Shown one piece after another: positions 21,407-33,617 of a stretch of 64,000 nucleotides of DNA. The position numbers and the translations under genes were made by a program. Where the stretch lies: assembly GCA_013423325.1 (NCBI GenBank), contig BLJB01000232.1, positions 1 through 64,000 of the forward strand, read 5' to 3'. Positions within the stretch are counted from its first letter, which is position 1. The number at the start of each line of letters is the position of its first letter. Source of the DNA: Usnea hakonensis (Eukaryota; Ascomycota; Lecanoromycetes; Lecanorales; Parmeliaceae). The notes beneath the pieces were generated by a model, which was not told the origin of the DNA, made no database searches, and saw nothing but the letters and a program-made list of their open reading frames with translations.

Positions 21407-21864
21407 ATGCCTGTCCATCCATCTGAAGAGGAGGCGCCTTCCGGTATCTATGAAAAGGTCGCCAAAGATCCATCGTCGGCAACTGAATCAACAGCTAGCG
21501 ATCATGGTAGGCAGCCTTCTATCTGCATCCTTCTCCACTTATTACTGGAGATCGGCTCATGAGGCGTGCTGAAGAGCACAAATTTTACTGCCCTTCATCC
21601 TCCTGATATCTTGCCTGACTTCTGAAATGCAACGCTGATTCGAAAACTCCAAAGCGGGTCATGACAACGAGCACACTCCTGGCAAAGCATCTGCTGAAGA
21701 CCACCAGTCCAAAGGTCCTGCGATTCCCATGCACATGAGCGGTATGTCACCGATTCGTCATTGCCAATGACCATGTTTGGCTAATGTTCCATCATTCTCC
21801 AGATATGCCACCCAAGGCCAGCAAAGAGGAACTGAAAGCTCGTGCCGAGGAGCTCAACAAGTGA
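21407..21864 (+). CDS. Small conserved hydrophilic protein of unknown function
   Basis: Three exons (21407-21506, 21655-21741, 21803-21864; introns of 148 and 61 bp) give 82 aa with matching phases. The protein is charged and disordered-looking: an acidic N-terminus (HPSEEEAPSGIYEKVAKD), a His/Asp-rich middle, and a helical C-terminus DMPPKASKEELKARAEELNK. Three exons for so short a product, plus the regular C-terminal helix, argue for a real gene. I have seen similar short proteins in other Pezizomycotina but know no function. It could be a stress-associated hydrophilin-like peptide; that is a guess from composition. Confidence 0.7.
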
Positions 21865-22071
21865 GGTGACACTTCCTTCTCGTATGGTGGTCCGTTGTCT
21901 GTTACATTCAAGGTGATCCTGACATCTACCCAGACGACAAAAACCCCATGAGAAGATATGAGGCGGTGCATGTTTTGAGGCTAGGCTTGATGCTTTCGAA
22001 AAACAACAAGGTGGATAATTCATGGTGGAGATTCCGATTGCGTTGGCAAGAATCGTCCGGCATACCCGCAA

Positions 22072-22806
22072 CTAAATTATCATCCTTCGTGCCCTATACT
22101 CTGGTTTCCTTCGTGATGCTTCTTTAACATTGATCATGTCGTATGATGCCACTCTCGGTTGCCGTTGTGGATCGTGCTGTACAGGGCGGAGGTAACGACC
22201 ACATTTCTTCAAGATTTGGTCTACCATCATCCCCATTTGCCTCTGCACCTCGGCAAAATTCGTTTCAATACTTTCTGGCAGAACATGAACCATGACCGTG
22301 CCTATCAGAGCCTCCGGTGCCTGATCTTGCATCTTTTTATTTTGGCTGCCGTTCGATTCGGACACTCTTGGTGTATTGGGACTTGGATCGACTAGTCTTT
22401 TTCCGTTCGTGCCGAACCCTCTCATTTTTAGAGCCCCTGTTACTGCTTGTACGATTCTCCTTTTTGCCCAAGACCTTATAACCCTCTTCTTCTGCATGGT
22501 GTTGGCTGTGATTACCAACCATAATCCCTCCTGGCGTTCATCGTAGTGGCCATGGAGAATGGCCGCATATCGCTTTCGTGTTGGCACGTAGAGAACATGC
22601 GATCGGTCGTCAAGAATTCTCTTGGCGTTAGGCAAGATTCTATGCTTTGGAGATATAGAGACGCTGCACACTTGGATGAGGGGGTTGTCGAAGCTTCTTG
22701 TCATCAAAGTCCTGCGAATGCCAATTTTGAGCAATTTCGGGGCATGGTAAAGTTGCATGACCCAGTCGAAAGATAGCTTGGAAGCAAAGACCCTTTCAAT
22801 TCTCAT
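22072..22806 (-). CDS. Basic protein with an RnpA-like (bacterial RNase P protein) motif, probably mitochondrial
   Basis: A single-exon ATG ORF of 244 aa. The N-terminal 50 residues are basic and poor in acids (KLLKIGIRRTLMTRSF), like a mitochondrial presequence. The region from ILPNAKRILDDRSH through GLWLVITANTMQKK to KKRVIRSWAKRRIVQAVTGA follows the order of bacterial RnpA. That is a start LPxxxRL, a strand of the type VxVSKK, and the RNR box (consensus VxRNRxKRRLREAxR). The distal strand-helix (IGTVMVHVLPES..NFAEVQRQMGMMVDQI) matches RnpA's VVIARP..xSFxELxxxLxxLL. These are alignments by eye. If right, it could be a nucleus-encoded mitochondrial RNase P protein or a relative that binds other RNA. 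It is transcribed divergently from eIF1A with 262 bp between. Confidence 0.55.
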   Translation of the reverse strand: MRIERVFASKLSFDWVMQLYHAPKLLKIGIRRTLMTRSFDNPLIQVCSVSISPKHRILPNAKRILDDRSHVLYVPTRKRYAAILHGHYDERQEGLWLVITANTMQKKRVIRSWAKRRIVQAVTGALKMRGFGTNGKRLVDPSPNTPRVSESNGSQNKKMQDQAPEALIGTVMVHVLPESIETNFAEVQRQMGMMVDQILKKCGRYLRPVQHDPQRQPRVASYDMINVKEASRRKPEYRARRMII

Positions 22807-23068
22807 ACAGTACTCCGTAAATGAAACTCTTGACTGCAGAGAATAAGGTACTTTTATTCATGGCAACTGGACGTTTCCGCAAACAAAACCTTGTCCCATA
22901 CGCGCTAGGAGAAAGGTGGCGGGTTGACTCGCCTCAGCCCACCAAGGCCCCACCGAACGTTTACTTCCAAATCCGCAACCACATCATCTCACTCTTCTTT
23001 TCTCACAACATATCCTTCAATATAGAGACACATTTGTCCACTCCAGATACATCCGTTAGAACATCAGT
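22807..23068. promoter_or_regulatory. Divergent promoter shared by the RnpA-like gene and eIF1A
   Basis: Only 262 bases separate the two start codons on opposite strands, so both promoters must lie here. The eIF1A side is A/C/T-rich (ATCATCTCACTCTTCTTTTC), typical of a translation-factor leader. Confidence 0.6.
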
Positions 23069-23787
23069 ATGCCCAAGAATAAGGGAAAAGTAAGACGCTC
23101 TCTCCAAACTCGGTCCATCACAGCCACCCAAAGTCCCACAGACACACTCAAGAACAAATATAAAAGTGCAACCGCTCAACTGACTTACATCCCAGGGCGG
23201 TAAAAACCGACGTCGTGGAAAGAACGAAAACGACAACGAGAAGCGCGAACTGACCTTCAAAGAAGAGGGTCAAGGTAAACTACGCCCTCATCCAAAATTC
23301 CCAGTCTCCCCTCGTCCCAACCCTCGCTAACCACCTTCTCTTTCCCCCTCCCTTCAGAATACGCACAAGTCATAAAAATGCTCGGCAACGGCCGTCTCGA
23401 AGCCCTCTGCTTCGACGGCGAGAAGCGCCTCGCGCACATCCGCGGCAAACTCCGGAAGAAAGTCTGGATCAACCAGGGCGACATCATACTGCTGTCGCTG
23501 CGGGACTATCAAGATGAGAAGGGGGACGTCATCCTCAAGTACAGTGCGGACGAGGCGCGGAGTCTGAAGGCGTATGGGGAGTTGCCGGAGACGGCGAAGA
23601 TTAACGAGACGGATACGTATGTGCTGGCTGGCCGTTGTTGGTTTGGGTTTGGGGCAATGGAGACGATTGCTGACTTGTTGTGTGTTGTTGTAGGTATGGT
23701 CATGAGGGTGTGGATGACAATGTGGAGTTTGATGAGGACCGGGATAACAGTAGCGATGAGAAGGATATCGATGTTGATGAGATCTGA
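23069..23787 (+). CDS. Translation initiation factor eIF1A
   Basis: Four exons (23069-23089, 23196-23274, 23358-23616, 23694-23787) give 150 aa, the family length. The first exon codes MPKNKGK; the second the basic tail GGKNRRRGKNENDNEKREL. The OB fold follows: EYAQVIKMLGNGRLEALCFD, HIRGKLRKKVWINQGDIILL and DVILKYSADEARSLK. The acidic C-terminus ends in a run of Asp/Glu. Family knowledge: eIF1A binds the A site of the 40S subunit, promotes scanning with eIF1, and uses its C-terminal tail to contact eIF5B. The four-exon layout is as expected for filamentous fungi. Confidence 0.95.
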
Positions 23788-24747
23788 GCGGGTCCCTCGT
23801 TGTGCATACATGATGGTGTTTTATTTTGCACGGTTGCAGTTCTCGAATGACACCGTGCAACGGAGGACGTGGGCAATAGGGCCCTTTACGGGTCATGACG
23901 AACAATGAGGCGCGTTTTGAAGGAGACAGGTGCATATTACATGGTGGCAGCTTATGATGCATGGTCTACGAGTCTTGAAAAATCAATGTCAACTTGCCTT
24001 GTGCTGTCTCTGTTTGATGCTATCTAAAGATCAAAGACTTGGGAATAGCAATGCCCTTTTCGTCGAGAAGAGTTTTCATCACTTGCAAAGTATGCGTACC
24101 CATTGATACTGTAGATTCCTCCTTTGGCAGCAACCGTTGGCGCAAAATTAATTTCTTGGCTTTTCTTCATTTCCTTTACTTGGAAGAAACTTTTGGACTT
24201 GCTCGAAGAGAGAAGAGATCACTTTTGATACAGCAACTGAAGACCCTTCGTGAGGTGCTTCATCGCGGTAGCGACAGGGCTGGCTAATACAGGACTGTCC
24301 GGGATAGTCTTTGCTTCACGAGGGACGGTACCGGGGGCAATACCGCTGTCGATTCATCATAAGCCCCATGCAAAAGTGCCAATCCATGTTGTTTGCTGAG
24401 GGGGGTCATGAGGATCGACGGAATTTCACAGGACGACGAGCTGTCTCAGAGTCATGACTCATTTAGCGATGGCGCCAGAGATAGCAATGGGGTTGCTGAT
24501 GAAAGAGAGACACAGGACTTGGAAAAGCAAAGGGAACATTGTCTTAGCAGTCAATTTCATTTCCTATCTTGAATATTCTGTCGTATGTAGTAATCCTCGT
24601 CCACATAATTTGTATTTTGTTGGTTTTTGATAGACAATGTGACATGTGAAACCCTGATGGAGTTTATCCTTTCAACGTTCTCACTATCAATAGGTGGTAC
24701 GGATCAACCGTGGCCAGTCTTGCTATCCCTATCTCGCGATTTCCTCC
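23788..24747. other. Intergenic, 3' sides of convergent genes
   Basis: About 960 bases between the eIF1A and XPF genes, which converge. Open frames here lack an ATG or have no coding character. Nothing else is seen. Confidence 0.4.
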
Positions 24748-27700
24748 TTAGTCTTCGAGCACGCTTCGATTGAAGAATTTGTAGACCTGCCGGCCGGCCT
24801 CTTTTCCTACCATAACATCGAGCTCGTCTTCTGTCAGGTTGCTAACGTCTGCCAAGCTCCCAACTTCAAGGGTGATCCGCGAGAGGTTCTTCTCGGTCAT
24901 ACCAGGCACCGCTCTAAGCATGTCCTGTGGCGTCTGGTTGAAGCTCTGGTCACTTGGATCCTCACCAGCAATGAGGCCGATCTGCACTGCCCTAATGGGA
25001 TCTGGCTCTTCCTGCTGCTTTTTCAGCTCGTCAAAAATCTCTGCGGTTTGGTATGGTGAAGATGACCAAATTATCTTGAGACGGGGAAAGGCAAGGGTTA
25101 GGAGGGCGAGTTTTGACTGCAGGTCTTGCGGGTTATTTGCTGTGCTGAGCGTGGTAGTGTGATCAGTACCGAAAGTGTCGAGCGTAAAGGATTTATTTTG
25201 GTCGAATTCAATAAGAAGCATGGGATACTTGTAGTGCTGAAGCATTGTCTCAGCCTGATTGAAAAGACGTCCATTTTTGAATGAAGAGATGAGGTCTTGA
25301 ACGCTTTTCCGTTCGATGCATATGTCGGGAGTAAGCACATAATCTGCAACTGTGAGCATACAGGGGACGACGACATTAGAGCGGCCGTGCAGAAGGGAGG
25401 GGAGAGAGGAGCGAAATTCGCGGACATCGACGACAATGCGGGGAGGCTCGGCAGTGGCAGCAAGACGTCCACCCCCGGCAATGCGTGTGTTTACTGTGCG
25501 AAGGAACTGCTCTTGGGGATCGGACGGCCCAGCGCCGTCTAGTGTAATGGTTACAGTCATGTTCTGCGAGCCCATTAGCGATTGAAGTCAACAGGCCACG
25601 ATGATTCTGAAAGCCGCATACCCCTTTCTCTTTAATAAGTCGTGTGAAAGCGTCTTTCTCTCTCCTGACGGCGCTGAGGTATCGCTGCTCTTCCACGGAT
25701 CCTCCGTAATACATAAAGTAGACTCGGACGTTGCGATCGTTATGCGAGCTTCTATATACCTCTACTCTCCGGATGAACGCAGCATCGGGCTCATACATGA
25801 TCACGTATCTCGGTCGAACCTCTTCGAGAACATGCTCGTCCAAATCACCATCATACGGATGGATGACCACCAGATCATTCATCTCATAGAGCTCGAAGTA
25901 GTCTTCCATGTTGTCCAAGGAGTCTACCGCGACTTCATCTTTCTGTGCGCCATCGTTGCCGGTGGGTTGTATGTCTGCTAGAAGAGTTGCTACTTGGGAC
26001 TCTCTGTCCTCTGCCATCTGCAGACTGCTATTGACAGGCCTGCCCCCACCGGCAGCTGCGGACGAGCCGCCTCTAATTCTCCTCCGCTTATTCGGTGGGC
26101 CCTTGCCTCGATATCCGTTGGCACTTTTTTGATCAATGAAACCCTCGAGTACTTTCTGGTTCTCTGTAAAAAGCGAGACACTGACCCGGGCAAAGTCTCT
26201 CTTCCAATTGAGATAGTTCCGCAATTTCCTTCTCATCATGAACATTGCCGATGCTTTCACCTCAGCATCACCATCAACCTCATTCTCTTCTCCTGGTTGC
26301 TGCAGACCAACGTGCATATTTTGCAGATACTCACGGAGTTGACGACACGTCCCTTGGTCCGAACACATGATGAGAATGGTCCCATTGGAATCATCCCGGA
26401 TCCCAGGATTGAAATAGGAATCACGCTCAATCTCCTCTAGTATGTCAGCAAGCAACGCCCACTTCGGCTGCTCTTCAAGTACAGGACGGAGTGAGTCCGG
26501 CAAAGCACCCGAAGCTTCAGGCACCTCTCCATCGACAGGCTTGCCAGTATACACCCTGCGCTTTGCAGTCTCGAAGATTGTATTAGCTGCGTCAAGAAAC
26601 AGCCATGGCGATTGATTCTGACGATTTGAGCCCGGTGGTGGCTGGTGGGCAGCCAAAATGGTGTCCAGGTACTTATTGAACGAGACTGCGTCATAAGTGA
26701 GGAGCGCATGTAGTATATTTCGTAAAACACTCAGATCGTTCACGATCTGCCTCGTTCTATAGCTCACTCGATGCCATATCGGATCCAATTGTCTCCTCAC
26801 GATGACATCAAAGTTCTTGTGCAGCGCACTATCTAGCGTCCAGTCATCCAATTCCAATCCTGTGTCTGCTTTTCGGAGTTCGCCAATGCTGACTTCGACA
26901 CATTCAAGTATGGCATTCTGTATATCTCGCATCCCATCTGTCATTGGCACCTCAAGCTCAATGACTTCCGCTTTCTTGCGGCCCTCAAGCGATTTGGCTA
27001 CAGTGACGTGGAAACGTGGCCAAAGAGAAGGTTTCCTGAGGAAGAGATTGCGCATCATCGATGCAAGAGGCGCAAAGCCGCTTGTAAAAGGCTCAGGGTT
27101 GTCCGAGAAAGCTTTGAGGAAGCCGGCCTTGTTCACCTGGCGGTAGATGCGGACGATAAAAGCTTCGATGGACGTTGCAATGATCCTTGGCTACTGTCAG
27201 ATCTGAAGCAGCATCTGGTTTCGACTCCCATACCTCTCAGAGTGAAGCACAACAAGCCCCGTCACGGTCTCGGGATTTAGTAACTCTACATAGTCAGCCC
27301 ATCCCTACTCCTCTACCCCAGGACCGTACTAGACAATAAGTCAACCACCAGTATTCGAGAAGTGATGCTGAATATCCCTCCCTGCGAATACATTTTTTCC
27401 CTATCGTTCGTCAGCGCCTCTTCTTCTCAAATGAGACCTGAGTGTAATGTACCTCGTCCCTACACTCATCATATCTGTATTGACCTGGCTGAGTCCCCTT
27501 GCCGTAGGGGTCTTGCTGATCGCAGCGTGTTCCGCCAGTGCTTCACCAATCCATCCATTCTCTCTGTCATCAGCCCCCACGACGACAACCAAATTGTTTC
27601 CGACCGCATCGTAAGAGTGGAGTAGGTTGGTGACAACGCGCAACAAGCCTAAGCCGCGAGCAAGTATGACGAGTTCATCCTCGTTGCGAAGCTCCGAGAA

Positions 27701-27766
27701 GCACTCCTGCTGGTATTCAAGCGGTAATGACAATTTGACCTGGGGCTTTGCGGTTTCGGAGGGCAT
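24748..27766 (-). CDS. XPF/Rad1-type structure-specific DNA repair endonuclease
   Basis: Five exons on the minus strand (27766-27453, 27400-27330, 27285-27234, 27185-25622, 25563-24748) give 938 aa with consistent phases, close to human XPF (916) and S. pombe Rad16 (892). The N-terminal degenerate helicase half begins LPLEYQQECFSELRNEDELV and continues GGIFSITSRILVVDLL. The ERCC4 nuclease core is IVVDVREFRSSLPSLL, then CIERKSVQDLISS (the V/I-ERK-x3-D metal-binding motif). Tandem HhH follows: LRAVPGMTEKNLSRI. Family knowledge: with the Ercc1/Rad10 partner it cuts 5' of lesions in nucleotide excision repair, and acts in crosslink repair and single-strand annealing. Low-complexity inserts interrupt the middle. 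All key residues are present. Confidence 0.95.
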
Positions 27767-29969
27767 CTAAGACTTTTTAACGACCTCTGTAAGAGTCCAA
27801 TACCGCAAGCATCAAGTCAAAGCAAGTATCGAGGATCGCACGAACCCGTTCATGTGTGAGCGGATGTGATAGGGCTGAGCGCGTTCTTTAGAGAAACACT
27901 TCGAGGTTTGCTAGAGTTCTAAGTCAACCACATGTAAGACATTTCCTCCGTGAGAAAGAGCTCATTTTATATTCAATGATTCACGAATTGGTCCATAGAA
28001 GGATATCGCTAACAACTAGTCTCTGCCTTTTTCTACCACTTATCATATTTTGTCTGCTTAGATCGGTCGTTTCCTTGTCAAGTCGGCTGAGACAGGCTGC
28101 CCAATTTCAAGAAAATGCAAGAAATCGCTTCTATTATTTTGATTACGGTGTCGATACTCCAATATATAAATTACGGGACTGGCGCTCTTCTACCAAGCCA
28201 ACAGGCTTGCGCTGTCAACGAGAATCGAGCTCATGTCGGCAAGATAGCCTTTTACTCTGACACATTTACACAGTAGCAGGTGCTTCCTTGAGCATATTCT
28301 CCATTCCAGTATATGTAGCGGGCGGAGAACACAGTTATTTAGATAGGGGTGTACTCCCTATCGGATGAGTTACAAGGTATACAAATCCTTCGCCAACGAA
28401 AGAACCTATCTTGGAAGAATACCTAAGGCGATTTTTCACTTTCAATGGGAGTAGTGGTAGGATAAGCTGTGTTCTTAAACAGGCCCGCAATGATCTGACA
28501 CCATGAGCCTGGAGTAACGTTGGACGCTGACTACCTTATCGTTGAACATTCTACGTGTGCAGTCTTCTGTCAGTAGGAAAGCGGCACGACTTGAGATCAC
28601 GGGTCAGCAGATCGCTAAACATAACCAACTGCGTTAAAGACCAGTACCAAGAATACATTCTCAGTATTGAAAGTAGGCCACTGATGGGGGACGAAGCAAG
28701 GACACTATCTGATAGAATCGATTGGATGCATTTCAATTGAGAGTATCCTCGCGCTTCAGAAGCATTTCTTTGAGAAGTCGCAAACCCATCTTCGTTTGTG
28801 GTGGAAAGCCATAGTGGCTTTCATGGTATGCTGATATACCAAGTTGGCAATACTGAAAGTTGTGGTGAAGACAGGTCGAAAAGGCTGAGCAGCACCAGAT
28901 CAGTACACTTATTCTAAGACCATTATTCAGGTATTGCCTATGCCGGAGACCAAAACACGATATGGAGCATCCCTACCGATAAGACAAGTAACGTCAAGCG
29001 CTCAGTGTGAGTGCGAAAAGGGCAATCCTAGAAAAGAAGCAAACACCAGGGAACAACGCAACAGCGTCACCATTCCGAGTGAAGACAATGCCACGAATTT
29101 CTAAGCGCTTTTCAAGAGGTGTGGTCAAAAAGCTGTCACGTCCCCGGCTTCTTCACCCATCAAAACTAAGCATTAAAGAACACCGGTACACCAGTCAAGA
29201 GTCCGCAAAGGTTTTTAGATCTCCCCTTGCAGGTGGATCGGCACGCTAGCTGTGAAATCACGCATGTTTGTTCAAGCATGGCAGAAGCTGTTTGAAATCG
29301 GATAGCAAGTGGATGCTCTGATCAGAATCTAGCAAGACCAGTGGTTTATCCCAACCTCAACTAGACTGCAATAAATGGCGCATCCTACCCATATCTTTCA
29401 TCTTCGAAATATCTGTACCGGAGGACATTGCCTCGGGACTTTGCACCTACAAGCTTTGATTCCCAAGACCGAGGGATGAAGAGTAATCACAACGAGTAGT
29501 AGCAGGTTCGTCCAGTAGACGATGTCCAGTGCTATGTCCCACAAACCACGCTCTGGCATATGTTGGAGATTATGATATGAGACTGGTGTGGATTATGACC
29601 TGTGCGACTACTTATTACAAAGGTCTTGTTGTGCGCCAATAATACAGTACCCTCAAGTTATAAAGTAGGTCGAGTTGGATTTGGTTGGAGCCGCGCGGAG
29701 CGGAAAAAAGGCGAATTCTTGGCGCTCATCCTCAATCAGGCAGTCTGGCTTTGAGGTTCATGTACTTCTATGCTACATAAATATTTACTATTTGTCACTC
29801 ATTGATTCTTCTAAGCAGACTGTCTCATCAACTGTTAAGTCTCATGCAAAGGCAAGACATGTCTACACTGTCAGCAATTATCGCATAGCTTCTTCGTCGC
29901 CTAGCAAGCTCGTAGTTGCCAGCGCATTGGACTAGGTGACCATCTGTCAGCGATATACCTACTTCAACG
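27767..29969. other. Divergent intergenic region, 2.2 kb, no supported gene
   Basis: This lies upstream of both XPF (minus) and Las17 (plus). An ATG-started 94-codon frame at 27976-28260 encodes a hydrophobic stretch (SLCLFLPLIIFCLLRSVVS), but nothing supports expression. Frames near 29007 are basic and lack an ATG. No repeat or RNA gene is recognised. Confidence 0.4.
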
Positions 29970-32037
29970 ATGCCTTCCGCGCTGTCCGACGCGGATAAGC
30001 AAATCATCAAAAGAGTCGTACCTAAGCCGGCCAACAAGATAGAGGCAGCTGCGGTGGCTAGGCTCTACATAGCGTATCCAAATAAGCAACAATGGGTCTA
30101 CACTGGGCTCCAGGGTGCTGCAGTGCTAGCAGACGATTTAGTAGGGAATACCTTTTGGATCAAGTTGGTAGATATCTCAGTATGGTAATTGCGCTCCTGC
30201 TCGACGCGAACGTGGTGTTTAATAATATTTAGGGATCCAGTCGCGGCGTGGTATGGGATCAAGAGATCTATGAACCCTTTTATTACAATCAGGACAGGAC
30301 TTTCTTTCATTCGTTTGAGCTCGAAGAATGTCTGGCAGGCCTTTCATTTGTGGATGAGAAAGAGGCCAAACAGTTCAAGAAGAAGATGGACGACCGAGAG
30401 AAGAATGCCAGCAAGGGTACCAAAGCAACGCCGTTTCAAGGCTCAGGACCACAACCAGCAGCCGGAGGAGTAACAAATGGGAAATCGCACCATCGATTCG
30501 GAGCTATTGGCAGCCTCTTCCATGGTCAAAGATCCTCCTCCGCTCCGCATGTAGCGCATCTCCCGCCACAACCGCAACCGCAGTCTATTATTCCTCCCCG
30601 GGACCCTCCACAACTCAGTCATGCGCAAATTAGCCCGAGTCGTGACAGGGCATCATCGCTGGATACAGTTGACCCATCATGGAGAGGGATACTAGGCGAG
30701 CTACTGGAAATGGGTATCACTGAGGATCAGATCGAGCAGAATTCAGATTTTATAAAGGACTACATTGAACAAAGGAAAGCAAGCGGAAATCCGATTGGGG
30801 GCAGCGACGGCAGCGCCAATGGCCTCGACGACGACCGGCGAATCAAGGTACCTCCCCCTCCGCCGCCAGGAGCGCCACCTGGAAGGCTCGAATCCATCAG
30901 TCCACAGAATACTGGCAGCACCGTCTCTTCGAAAAGAGGTCCACCTCCTGCACCACCGCCATCGCGAAAGAGTCGGCAGGAAGTGCACAACGTCGGGTCT
31001 TCCCATCAGGAAAGATCACCGTCGGGGTCTCCTGAGAGGACGCCATCACCTCGCCCAACTTACCAATTCAGGGCGCCGCCGCCGCTCGCAGACGCTGGTA
31101 AGTTCGCGCAAGTGTCAGCTCCCAGCCTCCCGAAGCGAAATCGAGCTGTCTCGAATGTCGCAAATCCTGGTCCCCCCCCTCCTCCCAGACCTCCTAAAAC
31201 GCCCATGGAAGACGAAGCGGACGCAAGACCAAAGTTCGGTGTCCCACCGCCTTTCCAAGGAGAAAGAAAATCATCAGTGGCACCTCCACCCCCGCCAAGT
31301 CGAGCTCCCCTGCCGTCATCCCCACGGACTTCTCGAGAGACTTCTCAGGGACATGCTGTACCGCCTAATGCCGCCGCACCCCCTCCACTTCCTCCGAAAG
31401 GTCCAGCTGCCTATCCTCCATCCGCTGGTCCGCCGGCCCCACCTCCTTTGCCGGGACAACGCCATCCGTCCGCCAACCCACCACCACCTCCACTGCCAAC
31501 GATACCAAGACCGGTACCGAGCGCTCCAATTTCTTCGGGGGGCGCTCCTCCCCCTCCTCCGCCACTACCCTCGTCCGGTGCACCACCTCCCCCACCATTA
31601 CCCTCGTCTGGTGCCCCACCGCCACCGCCAATGCCCCCTGGGGGAGGACCGCCTCCTCCGCCTTTACCGCCTGGTCGAGACGCCCGCGCTCCCCCTCTAC
31701 CAAAACCAGCAGGAGGAACGGAAGATATGCTGGCTTCTATCCGAGCGAGTGGCGGCGTTGGTGGAGGGGGGTTGAAGAAAGTCAGCGAACAGGATAAGCG
31801 CGATCGCAGCGCTGCAATAGTCCCGGGTGCAGCGTCCGCTGGCGCTCCAGGTGGGGCCTCGCCGTCAGCACCCTCGGGAGGAGGTGGATTAGGGGATGCG
31901 CTTGCTGCGGCATTGAGTAAAAGAAACAAAAAAGTCAGCGCAAGCGGTAAGTATCTCCAAGTGACAATGTATTCAAATAGTTGTTTCTGACCTTCATCGG
32001 CACAGATGACGAAGAAGACCATGAGGACGACTGGTGA
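29970..32037 (+). CDS. LAS17: WASP homologue Las17/Bee1, Arp2/3 activator
   Basis: Three exons (29970-30179, 30233-31946, 32006-32037) give 651 aa. The WH1/EVH1 domain occupies about residues 1-115 (KIEAAAVARLYIAYPNKQQW, GVVWDQEIYEPFYYN, FHSFELEECLAGLSF). A helix DPSWRGILGELLEMGITEDQ follows. A very long Pro-rich region (about 210-530, repeated GAPPPPPLPSS) then precedes a WH2 segment (MLASIRASGG..GLKKV). The tiny last exon codes the acidic Trp tail DDEEDHEDDW. Family knowledge: WH2 binds actin, the acidic tail binds Arp2/3, and the Pro region binds SH3 proteins, driving endocytic actin patches. The final 32-nt exon carries most of the Arp2/3-binding peptide, so its splicing decides whether the protein is active. 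Confidence 0.95.
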
Positions 32038-33617
32038 TGACAGTTTGGGACCATATGCCGAAGCATGATGGGTCCTCCCTGTCTGGAATGCGATCAATCG
32101 GCGTAGAGCTCTCGTCTAATTTTCAAAACCGCTTCAGGCGCAGGCATAGTAGCTAGATTGCACATCTGGGAACAAGTTGATGAGATCTGTAGCCGCGAAC
32201 CCATTCGAGCTAGCGGATCAATCATTCACACGCGACATACCTTGGCTGTTGAGGAATTGCCATGGACTATACCAATGGGTTTCTTCCGCGCAAGTGTTCC
32301 TTAGGCCCACCGCGCTGGAACTACTGCAAAGCTAGAGGAATAATGGGATCTAAAGGTAAGGCGTTGAGCCAGTGAGAACCCTGGGCCATCTACCGCTTTA
32401 TTCCTTACAACCTTGCAGACTTATAAGCATGTGTGCCGAGCATGCGGTCTCAATCTTGTATGGCTCTCACCAATAGTGACCGTCCTGATAGATTACCAAA
32501 GCTGCAATGTGGGGCACTGGTCTGATGTGGATGATCGTAGGGTTGCAATCTTTCCCAACATTGGTCCTGGCACGACTGGTGTTTACTGAAGGATCTTGTA
32601 TGCTTCTCAGTGATCAGAATTCTTCTCACCTCCGCCAGTCTTTCGATCTTCTTTTCTATGCTTCTACATTGCTGGGATGGAAATGGTGTCTTCTCACGCG
32701 AATGGCTCTAAGCGCTCAGCTGAGAATTTGGCAGTAGATTCTGAATTGAAGAGGTGAAGTTAGATCAGCGTTGCAAGTCTCAACTTTTCATCATCTTTCA
32801 GAAAATTATGACGTCCGTACTGAGCCCCTAGCCCTAGAAGCTATCTTCGCTATCATTACTTATGCCTCTTTGCCACAAATTAACATATGTTCGTCTAGAA
32901 AAAGCTCGGTACTGGAAGCAATTTCCAGTGTATCATTTTCTGTCAAGTGTAGCCCGAGCACTCGTTTTCCGCCAGAATTAGTCCTCCGGAAGACGTCGAA
33001 ATTCGACGTAAGTGTCGGTGGTCTCCAATCAAGTTCACAATGAGTCTAAACGACTTGCTCTCAGCACTATCCACGAAAAGCTGAAGGGCTTCCCATGGCA
33101 AACCTTTCTCGGAAGACTTCTTTCGAGGTGAGGTCTCGCTCATTTGACCAATCAAGCACAAGTGAGCAATGGTGTGTCTACGTTGCTATTTTGAATGTTC
33201 GCTATGCGTTTCAGATGTCTTGTTGTTGCACTTTTGTCACGGTATACGAAGATGTCTGGTGGATCAATTCGATTGGATCATGGATGTGGTATTTGGGTAT
33301 GCATTGAATTAGCCGTCACTGGACTAGTCGCGTCGCTCCTATACAAGTGTGCAGCCAGCTATATACGGTGGAAGGCGCGTCTAAGGCCTGGTAGAGCTGT
33401 GTTGAGGATCCTCAGAGTGTTTAGACTTTGGAGTGTCTGCTATTCTATTGTCTCTTTTCAATGCTAGGCTCTCGCAACTTGCTTGTTCATCGCTCTTCTC
33501 CTGAAGATAAAGGCAAGAATCAGGGTCATAGAATCATGGCAGGTCTCGTAATAGACAAGCCCTCTTTCATACGTCTCTGTACCAACAAACCATGTTTACT
33601 GCCCGCCAGCGTGAGTT
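32038..33617. other. Intergenic, 1.6 kb, no supported gene
   Basis: The frames in this stretch are short, mostly start without ATG, and have no family signal. No repeats or RNA genes are recognised. Confidence 0.4.

Noticed and set aside
27976..28260. ATG ORF of 94 codons with one hydrophobic segment
   Set aside because: Length is within chance expectation for a 2.2-kb gap, with no homology and no intron or leader signals.
31411..32097. Minus-strand Gly-rich ORFs opposite the Pro-rich part of Las17
   Set aside because: They are shadows of CCN-rich proline codons; the plus strand has clear WH1, WH2 and acidic domains.
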